Part shown: positions 49,112 through 62,800 of the stretch, one piece after another
Layout of the letters: every line of letters starts with the position of its first letter
Position numbering within the stretch: the first letter of the stretch is position 1
Program-made: the position numbers and the translations under genes
DNA from: Oasisia sp. SBJ-2009
Taxonomy: Eukaryota > Annelida > Polychaeta > Sabellida > Siboglinidae
Direction: 5' to 3'
Assembly: GCA_964017155.1 (NCBI GenBank)
Contig: OZ024862.1
Location: 26,836,933 to 26,900,932 of the forward strand
Length of the DNA stretch: 64,000 nt
Notes under the pieces: model-generated
Databases searched by the model: none
Seen by the model: only the letters and a program-made list of their open reading frames with translations
Told to the model about the DNA's origin: nothing

Positions 49112-49562
49112 GTAGTCTCGCTTAACCGACTGTCGGTCGGCTGCGGAACTACGCCGAGAAGACAGTCTGGTGAGGGTCCCGGCTTTTAAATGTTTATCCG
49201 CGTGATCTATACAATGCTGCCACCTCACGGACACTGGTTAATCCTGACATAATTTCAATTTTTATAAACAACTGCAAATTTGTATTGCTATTTATTTTTG
49301 TTAATATAAGTTTAATTTTGAATATTTGTTTTATAATACAGGATTATTTGATAAAAAGTTATCCTTAATTAATGTGTGTGTTATTCGTGTGGGCTAAACA
49401 ATGCTGCCACCTCACGGATACTGGTTAATCCTGCCGTAATTCTTATTTTATAAACAACTGTAAATTTAAATTTTTACTTATTTTTGTGTTCAATGTTGAA
49501 TACTTTGCATAGGATATCATTATCTTGTAAAAGTAAATCGTTATTTTTATTTTTATTTTATA
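49112..49562 (+). mobile_element. TIR element, family copy 3, 3'-truncated
   Basis: Begins tagtctcgcttaaccgactg and follows copies 1 and 2 through both tgctgccacctcacgga repeats, then stops near 49562 before the right terminal repeat. No right-hand duplication remains. Confidence 0.8.
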
Positions 49563-51140
49563 GATCCATTATTTTGTTCACTATATAGTGCATTGTTTTG
49601 TGGGCCGTCTTACTACAACTTCAATTATTTAGAATTGCAATTGTGTCATTTTGTTTTCCCGAAATTGTATCTGTGACCATCTTTTTATATGGCGAGGAGG
49701 TCAACATGTTGGCTGTGCGATATATAGTACAGGATATTTTCTTCCCAGAGACTGTCCAGATTAAATTACGTCACCCCGACAATGCCTCACCAGAGATGTT
49801 TTTCGGAATGGCCCTAATTTGTAACGGCTGCTCACATAAATCTTCCCCTTTTACCGCAGCGAATGCATCGTGCAGCCTCATGTCCGAATAGGACGCCATT
49901 GTTGTGTTTCGTTTAGATTTCTGAAACATGTCTGCAAGTAAACAAAGTTAAATGAACATATAATACTGCTAAGCCATGCTGTAATGATCAGTCCTTTATT
50001 TTACACATTAAACATTAAAATGCAATTTGGAATTATGAAATAAAATGTATATGCCCGTCGTACAGTTAATACACACAACAGCGTATGAGAAAAATGACAT
50101 CAATTTTTACGAAAATTGCATTTTTGTCATAACTTTTTACTTTTACAAAAAAAAGTGTAATAATGTGTAAGTCTCGCGCGCGAAAACGAGGTTGGGGGCA
50201 GTTGTGGGCAGGAAATCCAGGACTTTGTTTTGTTTTTGTTTGTAATAATCGAACTGTTCCCAAATAGCGTGTTTCGGTTACATTGTCCGAAGGATTATTA
50301 CAAGCAGAAGCAATGGAACAATTTGCTGGTGACAATGATCACGGAAATCATGAATTTTAATCGATTAGTATGGTGGTTGCCATGGCATTAGCGGCAAGTA
50401 CTTGTGTTTGGCGATCTTGACTAATAATGAAGAGTGCCGTTTTTCGTGTGTCAAGATTATGTGCATTTAGACAAATTGCTAGATATAAGTGCTTATCGAA
50501 ATCACAACGTACAGCAATGTCAAATGCACTACGTAAGTCGCTATATGTCTATGATAGTGTGGCAAACTCAATATTAAATCGGACATTTAAAATAAGAAAG
50601 GTATAACACAATATATTTAAGACCTTATTTTCCTAGTATTTATCAGTCGGAATTAAGCTACAGCTGTCATCCGTCTTTATAATATTATTCTTGTGTCCAG
50701 TCCACAATCAGCTCCAGTCTCGCGGAGTCTCGCCATGTATCGTGACCCACTTACAGGCCCTATCAGGTGTGCGGACATGCCTCAGACTGGAGACATGACC
50801 ATATACTTCCCCTACGAGGTAGTTTAGAAAAACGGCGATGTTGCCTACTTCGCGCTCATCATATAGCATGGGAAACACTGCCTTGTGATTGTTATTAGGA
50901 AGTTTAACTTATGAGTTATTAGGAAGTTTGACAAAATAATATTATATTATATCCAAAAAGTGGAGCGCGGGACTGTCTAGTCAACTGCATCCGAACAAAA
51001 TATTCGTTCCTGTTAATTAGGATGCTTTTCTGTCTACAACTATACATATATAGTTTGTAGTTATCTTTTGCTGTGTTTTACTTACATATTTAACACTCTC
51101 TACCGCCATCATTTGTTTAATTGGCAACATTTACCGACTA
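49563..51140. other. Stretch without a confident gene
   Basis: A minus-strand ATG frame at 49899-49791 (MASYSDMRLHDAFAAV...) ends at a possible gtgagg donor and may be an orphan first exon. A plus-strand frame at 50735-50818 ends at a possible donor. Neither matches a family I recognise. Confidence 0.25.
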
Positions 51141-51407
51141 GCGTATGCACAAAAGTACCACTCTGATTCTGATTCTGATGGTTTATAGTGCAAGACCCCT
51201 ACTGGGGCATCACGCACTAGTGAGGGTGGTTGGTTTCGGGATGGCTGGCTTCATGTTATCTGGAAGTGGAATAAGAGCATGTGTGCTTGGGAATGTGGAA
51301 TTAGGATGGGGTGGGTGGGGAAAAGTACAAATCAATGTTGGGGGATGATGTGGGTGTGGTAGGGATGGGATGTGGAGGGGAGCCGGGGTGGTGGGGTATG
51401 TTGTCTA

Positions 51408-51775
51408 TTAGAGGTGCCTCAAGGGTGCAGTTGTCAGGTTAATACCCTGCAATGCACCCTTGAAGGCGTCAAGACTGTTGTTGGTAAACACATTAGGTGG
51501 AAGTTTGTTCCACTGAGCTATTGTTCGGAGGAAAAAACTGTATTTATAATAGTTGTGGGAGGTGGATATTTGTCTGTATTTGTGTGGGTGGTTGGATCTT
51601 GTTTGGCTGTGTCCGGGTATGAGGTATTGATTGGGATTGATGTATACAAGATTGTTAGTTATTTTGTACAGTGTGCAAAGTCTGGCCTCAGCCCTCCTCT
51701 GGTCCAGGGTTGGCCAGGAGAGGGCAGAGGCCAAGGTGCCTGATGCCTGTGAGGCTGTGATGGACCATATTCTCA
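51408..51775 (-). mobile_element. LINE 3'-end fragment immediately upstream of INTS8
   Basis: The minus-strand frame SALSWPTLDQRRAEARLCTL then YKITNNLVYI, THSQTRSNHPHKY-like and YYKYSFFLRTIAQWNKLP is the C-terminal tail of a non-LTR reverse transcriptase. It ends within about 45 bp of the INTS8 start codon. Confidence 0.8.
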
Positions 51776-51818
51776 AGCTAATCACTGTTTATAATTTTGA
51801 TGGCAATTCATCTGCATT

Positions 51819-51939
51819 ATGCCAGAGTTTGATCCAAGGAACCATTTCCAACAGCCTTCAACACCAACAGCAGTATCATGGTTTGAGTTTCTGTTAGACC
51901 CATCGCTGCTGGTAAAACACTTCAGCGAGGATGATCCTG
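51819..51939 (+). CDS. INTS8: INTS8 exon 1 (start codon)
   Basis: [20 protein letters not shown] then [20 protein letters not shown]. The WFEFLL block is the conserved N-terminal INTS8 motif. The donor gtgggt at 51940 leaves one base; the stronger-looking gtaaag four bases later would break the frame with exon 2. Confidence 0.88.
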
Positions 51940-54900
51940 GTGGGTAAAGTTTGGTTAACACGTCGTATTATCGCCCACCCGGCCCCAGCTTTCAGCTTTG
52001 TTAGTGTCTATAATCTCCTAATCTGATCATTATTATCGTAATAATAAAAACAGTATTTGGCAGTGAAAGTGTGCTATAAATTAAAAGCCTTGATTAAGAG
52101 TTAATGTCAAAACATGTCACCGATTTTGCCTGGTGTTTTTATCACTGACTATCAAAGCATCGTTCATGCCATATCTCGCACAAACAATGATACATCTGTT
52201 CTTCTATTAATGACCACCGGTCAACTTGCTGACCATTATTGCCATTGGTTTTAAGAGTTTTCCTTCTCTATAATTAGTGAGTCCATTACAAGTTACTGTG
52301 TGGGATCTTTGACTTCCCCTGGGCCTGGCGCCATAGACCAGATAGAAGGGACCACCGGCTTTTAGTGTCTCTTCCAAAAAACACAGGCAATGTGTGCCTA
52401 AGTTTCAAAGCAGTGGCAGGTGGGATTGAACCACTGTCCCCTCAATTGACGTTCTACCGTACAACCACCGCTCTCACTGTTATGACAATAAAGGCAATTT
52501 TGTACACTCACTGGAGATTTTGGGCCATCCACTTGAAACACTTTACTAAGTTCATAACTCAAAAAAATTGATTGCTACATAACTCTTTCCGCTGTTACAG
52601 TTCCGTCAGCCACAGAGCTCCTCGCCCTCTTCCTGTACCAGGCTGACTTGGCTGCAACAGCCGCCAAAGAACTGAAACAGGAAGCAACCAATGGCAACGG
52701 AGACTCGCTGGTCATCATTGATGCTGCTACAGGTGGGTCATTCCTGGGATTCTGTGATTGCCGGAACGGGTTGGAATGGACTTAAAACATATCTGTTTGC
52801 TTCAGATACACAACATGTGTGTACATAGTTAATTTTTCCTTCACATGTAATGCAGATATGTGTGTGAAATTTTGAAAGGCAACTTAACTGAAAACATGTA
52901 TGTGCTTCATGTGAAATTTTTACTTTGTGTGTCGTTGAATATTGGTATAATGTAACTCATCTATTAGCATGAAGACAGATATATATATATATATATATAT
53001 ATATTAAAGACATCCAATGATATAAGTTTGGAACTTTAGTGAAACGTTCGAACATCCTATGTCTGTCCAATGGTATTTGATGTATCCAGTACGTCGCGGA
53101 TTGCTTATGTCACAATCACAATTATTAGCAAAGATTCCGCCAATCCTTGCTTTTTTTAACAATGCGCCAGTGACGTAAACGATTTGGTTCACGTCACTGG
53201 CGCATAAATCTCAAGATGGCAGTGCTCTGAATCTAAGATAGCATGTTTTTGATACTATTACACTACAACTCCCCGGGGGGTAATTGTTTCTTGAAGATCT
53301 TTGTGCACAGTTACTAGGCACAACCAATATAGTATACACATGTAAGTTAATACTGTGAACTTCTCACTGACTGGAGTATCGCTTTAATGCATAACATGTA
53401 TGTGTTTAATTTGTTTCTACAGTGTACCTTCACATTTAATGCAGTTATGTGTGTGAAATTATGAAAGGTAACTTAACACAAAACAAAAATGCCATTATAT
53501 TAGACGTTCACTCAGGTTAGGTGTGTACTCAGGAAGTAATATGGTCAGGTAGCCTGTGAGAGATTCCCTATTTTTCTTTAATTGCTTTCTTATCTCTGAT
53601 ATTCTTTCTTCCAAGCTGAAAACGATGGTTCGGAGAATCAGAAAGTGAAAGCACTCAAGTTGCTTGCTCTGAAGGTGGCCGGGTACCTCAAATGGGATCT
53701 ACAGATGCTTTGTAAAAGGTAGTATTTAATGTAATCTAACTGACTTTGGTTAGCAATATCTTGGCATTTAATTTCCACATTTTATACAATAATAAGTATT
53801 AATTTTAATTAAATTAGTGTTTATCTATTTTCAATAATTTGATTTAATTTATTATTTAATTAATATGTTATTATTTGGTTTGTATTTATTTTTAAATATT
53901 AATAACTACTGTCAGTCAAATTATACACACATATGTGTGTTTGTGTGTGTGTGTGTGTGTGTGTATGCTTATTTAACAATTATTCATATTTTGAATTTTA
54001 ATTTGTAAATATGCTTGATTTTTATGATATGCCACAAATAATTTTGGATTACTGCTATAGGTACTAAGAAAATGTATTTATTTACTAACCATTATAGTTT
54101 CATGTCATTGTGTCTAAGTGTCAAATAATGATTTTAGATGAGTTTAATATAATAACTGTGTGATTGACTGATTGTTTGGTAAATAAATATGTTTGATAAT
54201 CGGATATAATTACTACAATATTGCATGCAATTACATTCAGATAGCATATATGTTGAATTCAATTGGTTGTAAACAATATTTACTTTTAATGTGAAAGACA
54301 GATATGTATGTTATTCCATATTGTTTACATTTAATTAATGTTGTTTCTATGTGTTTTTTAGTGTTCCACTGGCAATGGTGTATGGGATCTTGGGTGAACT
54401 TCTCAAGGTTACTATTCCCGGTAACACAGACATAAATAAACATATCGAGATAGACATCGCACAGTTGCCTGATGAAGCAGTCTTTTCAGTCCAGCTGTAT
54501 CATAGATGGTATGTGATTTATTTTCATTGTTCTGCTAATTTCTACTAATAAAAGTAGTGTAAGATTTACATAACAAGCTTTCACTGTAATTGATACAAAA
54601 CATTATTGAAACAAGACTATAATGTTTACGTTTTTGTTTTAACATTTCTCCAGTGTATTGCCATTGCAATATATGTTTAATACAACATCATAAATCTGTA
54701 TATTTTGTCTTGTTCATTGAATTATTGTTTATAGTATACCGTTTGCTTCAGGATACTTCAAACTGCTGTCATGGACACTTTTCCAACAAGGCCTTCCAAA
54801 GTTGTCAATGTTCAGGTGTAAGTATAAAAGATCACATACAGGCATGTATGCCTACTTTTGGTTTTATTAAGCATAAGCCAGCTATTTGAATCTAATCATT

Positions 54901-57900
54901 TATTGCCATATTTAAATTGACACCTTTTCACTTATTGAAAGAAATTGCTGAAATACATTGTGGAGTGAAGTAATTTTTTAAAGATAAATGTTTGGGTACC
55001 TTTATTTCCAGTCAGATTCCAGGCCATTTCATATCTAAGTAACTACAACACAGAAACATTGAGACTGGTTATTTGTCCACCAATGTTGACCCCTGTGCTT
55101 TGATGTACCAACTGTAGATGGATTATATAAAAAATAACCAGTTTGAGCTGTTGCCACTACTTGTCGAATTTGTTGCATCAATTGTTTTACTAATGTTAAC
55201 CGTATGTTTTTAATGTTTCATGATTTGTTTCAGACCTGGGTTACTGAACCCAGCAGTAGCAGCAGCCAAAGGCAAAGACACAGTTATGGAAATTGTATGT
55301 GAAACGTGTGTTTTTTATATTTGAGTGTGTTGTTGCTTGGCCGTCTGCTGTTCTTGCAAGCATTAAAGGACAAAAAAAGGCTACGGCTTCGTGTCATACA
55401 CCTAATAGAGTTTATACAAAGTAACAATTTCCACATATACTCAATTTTTTAACGTCAGCGGTTTACTCAGAATGTGACTTTAAAGTCTAAAATTCTAACG
55501 AAATCCACGATGGTCTAGACTGCGCCATAGGTGAAGGGTTAATTTGGCTTGGCCATTCAGCGCGCGGCATTCTATATCTCGGTTAGCTTCCGGCGACGCT
55601 GTTAAGGGTCAACAACTTCGAGTTCGTTCAGTTGGCGTGACATCTAGCAGCTGCTTATAGACGTATATCTAAAGCTGTGGTTAAATCTATGGTAAACTTT
55701 AGTAATTATGCCTTCGTGTTCGGCATACGGTTGCAATAATAGTTGAAACAACCGGTTGTATTGAAGCAATGGATTCATGTTGCTGATTTGCGGGCGTACT
55801 GGCACTTTGCTCGGTCCATTTTGAGGAGAAATGCTTTGATGTAGACATGTATCATCAGTTGATGGGATGATTTCAGCGATAACAATAATAGACAACTTTA
55901 TATTTACCGTCATCAGCATGTTACGCGCGTTGCCGAGTTGCAGCCATTTCATGACAACAGCCAAACCCTATGCAGGGAATCTACGTGGAGAGCGCCTCGA
56001 TCACCGTCGTGACGTCATTCTTCATGTAAGATGGGGTAGCGCATAGAATTTGGATGGCTGGGTGTTAAAAAATATTTTTCTGGTAAACCGCTGGCGTTAA
56101 AAAATTTAGTATATGTGGAAATTGTTACTTTATATTAACTCTATTAGGTGTATGCCACATAAAAGTTAACTTTGTTTGTCCTTTAAAAAACTTACTGATC
56201 ATAGATTAGTGAATCTAAATGACAATTAGTTACACAGTGTGTGTCAATGGAATGTCCTCCAGCATATGACACACTACGATTGTAGCATAACTTACTTTTT
56301 GAATTGATCACAAGGTATCAACAGAAGTTAGTATTTTATATTGATCAAGGGTCATTTTAATCAAGTGAACATTTGAATGACCTAATGCAGGTTGAATTTG
56401 ATCATGCTGCAATATAATCAGAATTAAATTACATTATTAATTTTGTTATAACTTGGTTAGTAACACTTGCAGTGATAATTCAGTGTTAATCAGAGATGGA
56501 GCGAGTACAATACAAATGTACTCGAGTACGATTACTTTGAACATGCATGAGTATGAGTACAAGTACGAGTACTCAGAAAACAAATGTACTCAAGTATGAG
56601 TACGATTACTTTACAATGTAATCATGATTACTTTCACGATTACTTTAGAATGTAATCATGATTACTTTTTATGATTACTTTAAATGAATATTCTGTTTCT
56701 ACCATAAAGGCGACCTCCTCAGAATCAGGTGTCATTCTTTTTCTGTTGCTGTGCCAATATCTAGTGTTCTAACTGATTACTGCTAACTGCTATCCAGATG
56801 TTATTATTATTAATAATAATTAGATGACTTTCTCAAGTGTTGAATGAACCATTTAATACTGGATTGATACTCAAGATGTCCATATATATCATGATACAAC
56901 AAACTAAAGATATCCTAGTGATACTGTAACAAATAGCATACAAGTTTTATAATGAGTGCCAATTTAGTGGTGGTTCAAATATGTCAATGAAGTATCAAGA
57001 GGAAAATATATTAACAATAATATCCAATTCAAATATGTCATATATCATATGGGACAAACAGAATAGTTGGGAATTTAGACAGGTTTACATTTAAACATAA
57101 TGGACAAGGATTTAGCAGCTAACTGCCCAGTCATTCACACCATACTGACAGAGCAAACAGTACAGGTGGGGCTGTGGCATGGCTTCTAAAATTACAAAGC
57201 AAGATGTTAGGGGATGCTAATCTTCTGCAGTGCTTCACAGGGACTGTCACAATATAACTTGTACTTTGTACTAAGCAGGAGGGTGAGATGTGGCTTCTCT
57301 GGGAAGAGACAGTATTAATTAGTGGAATATGACTGAATATTTATTTAGCTGACATGCTCAACAGTAATAGAAAATGAATACCTCAATTATTATTACATTT
57401 ATTAGATTACTTCTAATATTACCATTTTTATCTGTCTAATATATTTGCTTGCAACTGTTCATATGAAAAAAAGTAATCGTGAGAAGTATTCGTGAGTACG
57501 ATTACTTTGGTAATGTACTCGAGTACGAGTACGATTATTTTGCTTCGTACTCGAGTATGAGTACGAGTACTCAAAAAGTACTCGTACTCGAGTACGAGTA
57601 CAAGTACAAGAGTACGATTACTCCATCTCTGGTGTTAATACAGTATTTAATGTAATTACTGATGATAGATGATTGTTATAAAATAGATATTGGTATGTGC
57701 ATAGTTTTGTAAAGCGCCCGATAGTAATAGTAATTTTTTATTGATTGAGTGCTATATAAGTATTTTTTAATTATTATTATTAATACTACAGCACTGTTGC
57801 GACATCTATGGAAATGCTTTATTGATACCCTTAATGGAGACCTTATATATTTATACTTTTACATTTTATGAAATTACCCTACTGTGGTGACACCTCATAT

Positions 57901-58290
57901 ATTTAACAGATTATTGTCAATTGCGCAGATCATCAAGCAACTTGTAGGATTGTCAGATGTCTTCTTACATCTAAGGAAACGTTGCATGGCCATGTTTGGA
58001 CTTGTGTCTTGTGTTGTAGGTCAGGGAAGGCCAGGCGAATTCTGTTGCTGTCCTCGAGCGATTTCTACCACATACACGTAGCATCCATCTTCCCAGCATG
58101 CACAGCTTTGGCGTGCCTGGCGAGAAGACGAACACAGTGGAACACGACTGGAAGTGTGGCCAGTTGGTGTCTGCTGCGGAGATCACATACCTGGTGAGTA
58201 GAGCAAGTCTGCCCATGTGGCATCTAGATACTATACAGCAGCACAGGGACTACCTGGTAGTATCTACCTAATACACTAATGGGGGTATAC

Positions 58291-58325
<35 letters not shown>

Positions 58326-59512
58326 ATGCTCATTCCTGTTTATCGTAGTATTAGATGTCATCAGCGAAGAGTTCAGATGCGGGTTGCCAAATGAACTGCT
58401 GTTTGCTGACGATCTGGCTGTAGTAACAGATACAGAGGAGGAGATGCAGAGGAGTTGGCTTGGATGGCAGATTGGGATGGAGAGCAAGGGACTAAAAGTC
58501 AATATCGGGAAAACGGAAGTGATGGTCAGCAGCAGGAAAGGAACAAAAGTAAACATCAAAAACAGCCAAGGCACGAGTCTCAGACAGGTGAATATATTCA
58601 AATATTTAGGTGTCATCATCAGTGAAGAAGGAGGATCAGAGGAAGCAGTAAGAGCAAGAGTTAGTGCAGCGTGGGGCAAGTGGAGAGACATATCCAGAGT
58701 TATCAGTGACAAGAATATGCCAAGGAAATTAAAGATCAAGCTCTACATGACTGTCATTAGACCAGTACTTCTGTATGGAGCAAAATGTTGGACAGTTAGA
58801 AAGAAGGAGGAATAGATTCTTGAGAAAACAGAAATGAGGATGTTGAGAAGAATAAAAGGAGTCACATTGAGAGACAGAGTAAAGAGTGTGGACATCAGGA
58901 AGGAGCTAGGTGTGAGTAGCATACAAGAGAAAGTCAGAGAAATGAGACTACGCTGGTACGGACACATGCAGAGAATGGAAGAAAATGAAGTGAGAGCAGT
59001 TGGTGACATGAGAGTGCCAGGAAAAAGGCCAAGGGGGAGACCAAGAGGGAGATGGATGGATGGCGTCCGAAGGGATATGCAGACACTGCGGATCACCCCG
59101 GAGGATGCACAGGACAGAACATTCTGGAAATCAAGAATTCGGGCCGCTGACCCCACCTAGTGGGAAAAGGCGAAGAAGAAGAAGAAGATATATCTAGGCT
59201 AGCGCTGTCGATCGCCATTTGTGCCATAGGCGAAACGGTTTGCTATTTGGCAAAAATAAATTAAAACTCTTCGCCAAATTGGCGAAACATTATTTCTGTC
59301 ATTATTATTGATGTTATCAACAATTCATGACTGCATTATTCAACACCCGGCTCTGTTGAAGTTGCCTAAACAATCGCACATCCAACTGATCCAAATAACC
59401 AGTCGGCATAATGTGACACGCTGGGTAAACAATAGGTCACTAATCCCTTCATAACAAATTTCTTACTTTTAGCCAAATTGGCTAAACAGATTTTAGGCAC
59501 TGCGCTAGCCTA

Positions 59513-59561
<49 letters not shown>

Positions 59562-59655
59562 TATATATATAGTTATCTATTTATGTCCTATATATTTATA
59601 TAATATTTATTATTATTTTTATTAACTTATTTTAAAAACCAGGGCTCTCCTTAAT

Positions 59656-59723
<68 letters not shown>

Positions 59724-59803
59724 TCTATTTATGTCCTATATATTTATATAATATTTATTATTATTTTTATTAACTTATTTTAAAAACCAGGGCTCTCCTT
59801 AAT

Positions 59804-59848
<45 letters not shown>

Positions 59849-62800
59849 GTGTGTGTGTGTCTGTGTGTGTGTGTGTGTGGTGTAATATGAGTGTAATATG
59901 AGTTGGTTTTAAAATATCTTAGAAATCAGAAGGTAACCATTTTCCCTCCCTTCTTTTCAACATTGAGAAATCTTGCATATGATTGCACAAACTTTAGGAA
60001 CTGAAGTGAACAGCCACAAGAACATAGCAAGCATTGAGAGAGGGAGGATCATATGCATGTATCATGCATGTGTTATGATGTCTACTTAAGCCAGTTGTCA
60101 TTGCTTGTAGGTCTGCTTTGATCTCGGCCGATTCTACTTTTACCAGGAGGATTATGGGCGGGCAAAGGAGATGTTCCTGCGAACACAGCATGAGCTGAGT
60201 CAGGTACCACACCAGGGAAAGTTTTAACTTCCATTAACAAAAGGTTGACAGTTATATGCAATTATATGTGTTGATGACCATTTGGGGAAAAAATGGTTAG
60301 CAATTCGTTGAACTCCAGTATACTGTGATATTAATGCAGTTGTTAGTGAACTTGGTGTGGCTTTGGTTTTACATCCCCCATCCCATTACACACAGTTGTC
60401 GCACTTAGCTATGTACATTGTAGTGGGATACCAGTCAGGATATTCTGGGTTCAAATCCTGTTGTGTTTCAAACCATGGTCAGGTTTGTTCAGTACCTTAC
60501 ACATAGACCTGGTTTTCTCTGCTGTATGAATGAGCATTTGCCAATAAATAGTGTTGGATATTTGTATGTGAATAGTCTTTGTGCAGCAAATGCAAAGGGG
60601 CTGAATAATTCCCAGAAAAATCAAGATGGTGTTCCATTGATAGGTCTGCCAGGGGGTGAATGGAAACAACTTTGAGCAGGTCCAAGGACTGGATATAATG
60701 TGTATAAAATTACCTTTACTTTATATTGTGATAGAACAAAATCACTTCAGAGGAGTCTACCGTGGTATATTTATACCTGTACTGAAAGTGAAAGTCTTCC
60801 GTGTGTTGGTGATTTTAGGTGAAGGAACCAGTGTCCTGCTCGGGCTCAGTGGACAGGGGTCAGCTGGAAGGCTACTGCTGTGCTTGTGGTGCTGCGGTCA
60901 CTTCACCAGTGTCCACCACCAGTCTACTTGCCCGGGTTGACCAGTCAAAGAAACAGGCCTACCAGGTGAGTTGATACATTTCAGTACCAGAAAGCAGCAG
61001 AACTTGCAGTAATTAAACTAATTTAGTTTTGTCTTGCAATATGTGTAATTAGTTATAATCAAGCTAGCATATGTGGATATGTTCACGTTTTTCTAGTCGA
61101 TATTCTGCATCCTGGGCACCAAACTGTCAGAAAGACACCTGTGGTCTGTGGGAAGAAAAATAACACTTGTGTGTTGTGAAAGTTCCTCATGTGTTAGTGG
61201 TTTGTGGCAAATAAGGGTTTATATACAACATTAGATGATTGTTTACAATTGCAAATAATCATCTAATGTTGTACATAAACCCTTATTTGACACAAATATA
61301 TTAGATAATGTGGCAGTGCAGCACGGAATGATCTAGAACATTTAAAGTAGACTATGATTTAGATTGAATGGCACAGATAGATTGAATGAGCTTAATTATT
61401 GTGGGTGGGTAATTTCAACCACCTGTAACTTTGCAATTAATTGATTGACATACATTGACCTGTTGACACTTGAACTCTTGTCATTTTACATAACTCTAAA
61501 ATAAACTTAAAATACACCTTATGGTTGTGTGTGGATATTCACAGCAACTAAGGTAGAAAAAATTGGTGCACAGATATTGAAGTAGTGTTTGCCTGTTGAC
61601 AGAATATTGTGGAGTTACTCTTAGAAGACAATCGTAAGCGGGAACTGAGCCTGGCTTTCAGGGCATCCGTTGAGGAGGAAGTTCGTCACATCGGCAGGTA
61701 TGGTGACCGTGGTCGTTGGTACAGCCGCCGCTGCATCATTTTGTTTCATCTCTATAGTTTCATCACATAGTATGTGCATTCAATTGAATTTTCTTTCTTC
61801 AGACAGGTAATATCTTAAAAATACATTGTGATAAATTTCTGTGTAATGATAATTTGTGGGGGAAAATCATAGATTACTACATTAATTAAAGTAAATTAAG
61901 GCCAAGTACAGAAGGTAGATGGCATTATTTTTATTTTATGCAAATTTTCTGTCTCCAGAGCACAGGACGGGGATTTACTGAGTAAAACTCTTTGCAGCCA
62001 GACCGTGTGACAAACAAACCGTCTGGCATTTCGGCAAATGTTGTGTTATTTGGAATTGCAATTTGTTATTGAATACATATATTTTTACCATTCTTGAATA
62101 TAGACATTTTATTAAAATGTGTTTATTTTTGAAATGCATGCAATAGACGGAGGTAAAAAAACATGACCTGTTCAAGTAAACAAGCCAGCTGTGTATATAA
62201 TATTAAAGTACTGCCTCAAAGCCCGTTCTAGAAAGATGTGTGTTTAATGCTCGCTTAAATGCTCCCTTAAATGCATCCATGGTGTTGGCATTTCACAGTG
62301 CAGTGAGCCGTGCATAATCGTTCCTCCAAGCTCCATTGAGCCACCCACTGGTTTCAGCTTCTTCCCTCCCAGTCTAATGCTCGACTCATTCACCTCGTGT
62401 CCAGCGTCCACTAAAAAAGTTCTTATATAGCGCAGTATCCAGTCCTCAGGACCGTTCAAAGCGCTTTACGCCTTACTTCCCTGACAGACCTGTTCACTCA
62501 GACACCATCTCGGCTTCTCTGGGAAGCATCCAGCCATATGCTACAATTAATGCGCGAAGGTTGCTCGTACACATATCCACCACTGTCTATAGCCAGGTAC
62601 TCATTTTATTCTGCTGAGTGAACTGGAGCAATGTAGAGTGAAAAAACTTGCCCATGGTTTTAACACCGCAGCCAGGATTCGAACCCCGGTTCTCGTAGTC
62701 GAAAGTCTGAAGCTCTACCCCTGAGCCACTGCGCTCTACACTGACCACTACTGACCGCTACTGACCACTACTGTATCTAACCATAACTGGGTCCTTTTCA

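Noticed and set aside
49791..49899. Minus-strand first exon starting MASYSDMRLHDAFAAV
   Set aside because: Good start context and a possible gtgagg donor, but no downstream exon or family could be identified.
50735..50818. Plus-strand exon MYRDPLTGPIRCADMPQTGD upstream of INTS8
   Set aside because: INTS8 exon 1 has its own ATG with an in-frame upstream stop, and the peptide matches nothing I recognise.
54653..54889. Alternative INTS8 exon after the ttctccag at 54653
   Set aside because: It would turn the conserved Trp codon into Cys and soon hits a stop; the acceptor at 54751 restores Trp and the family match.
60380..60480. tRNA-like sequence with gggttcaaatcctg
   Set aside because: Only a B-box-like match; no convincing A box or repeated body, so not called.
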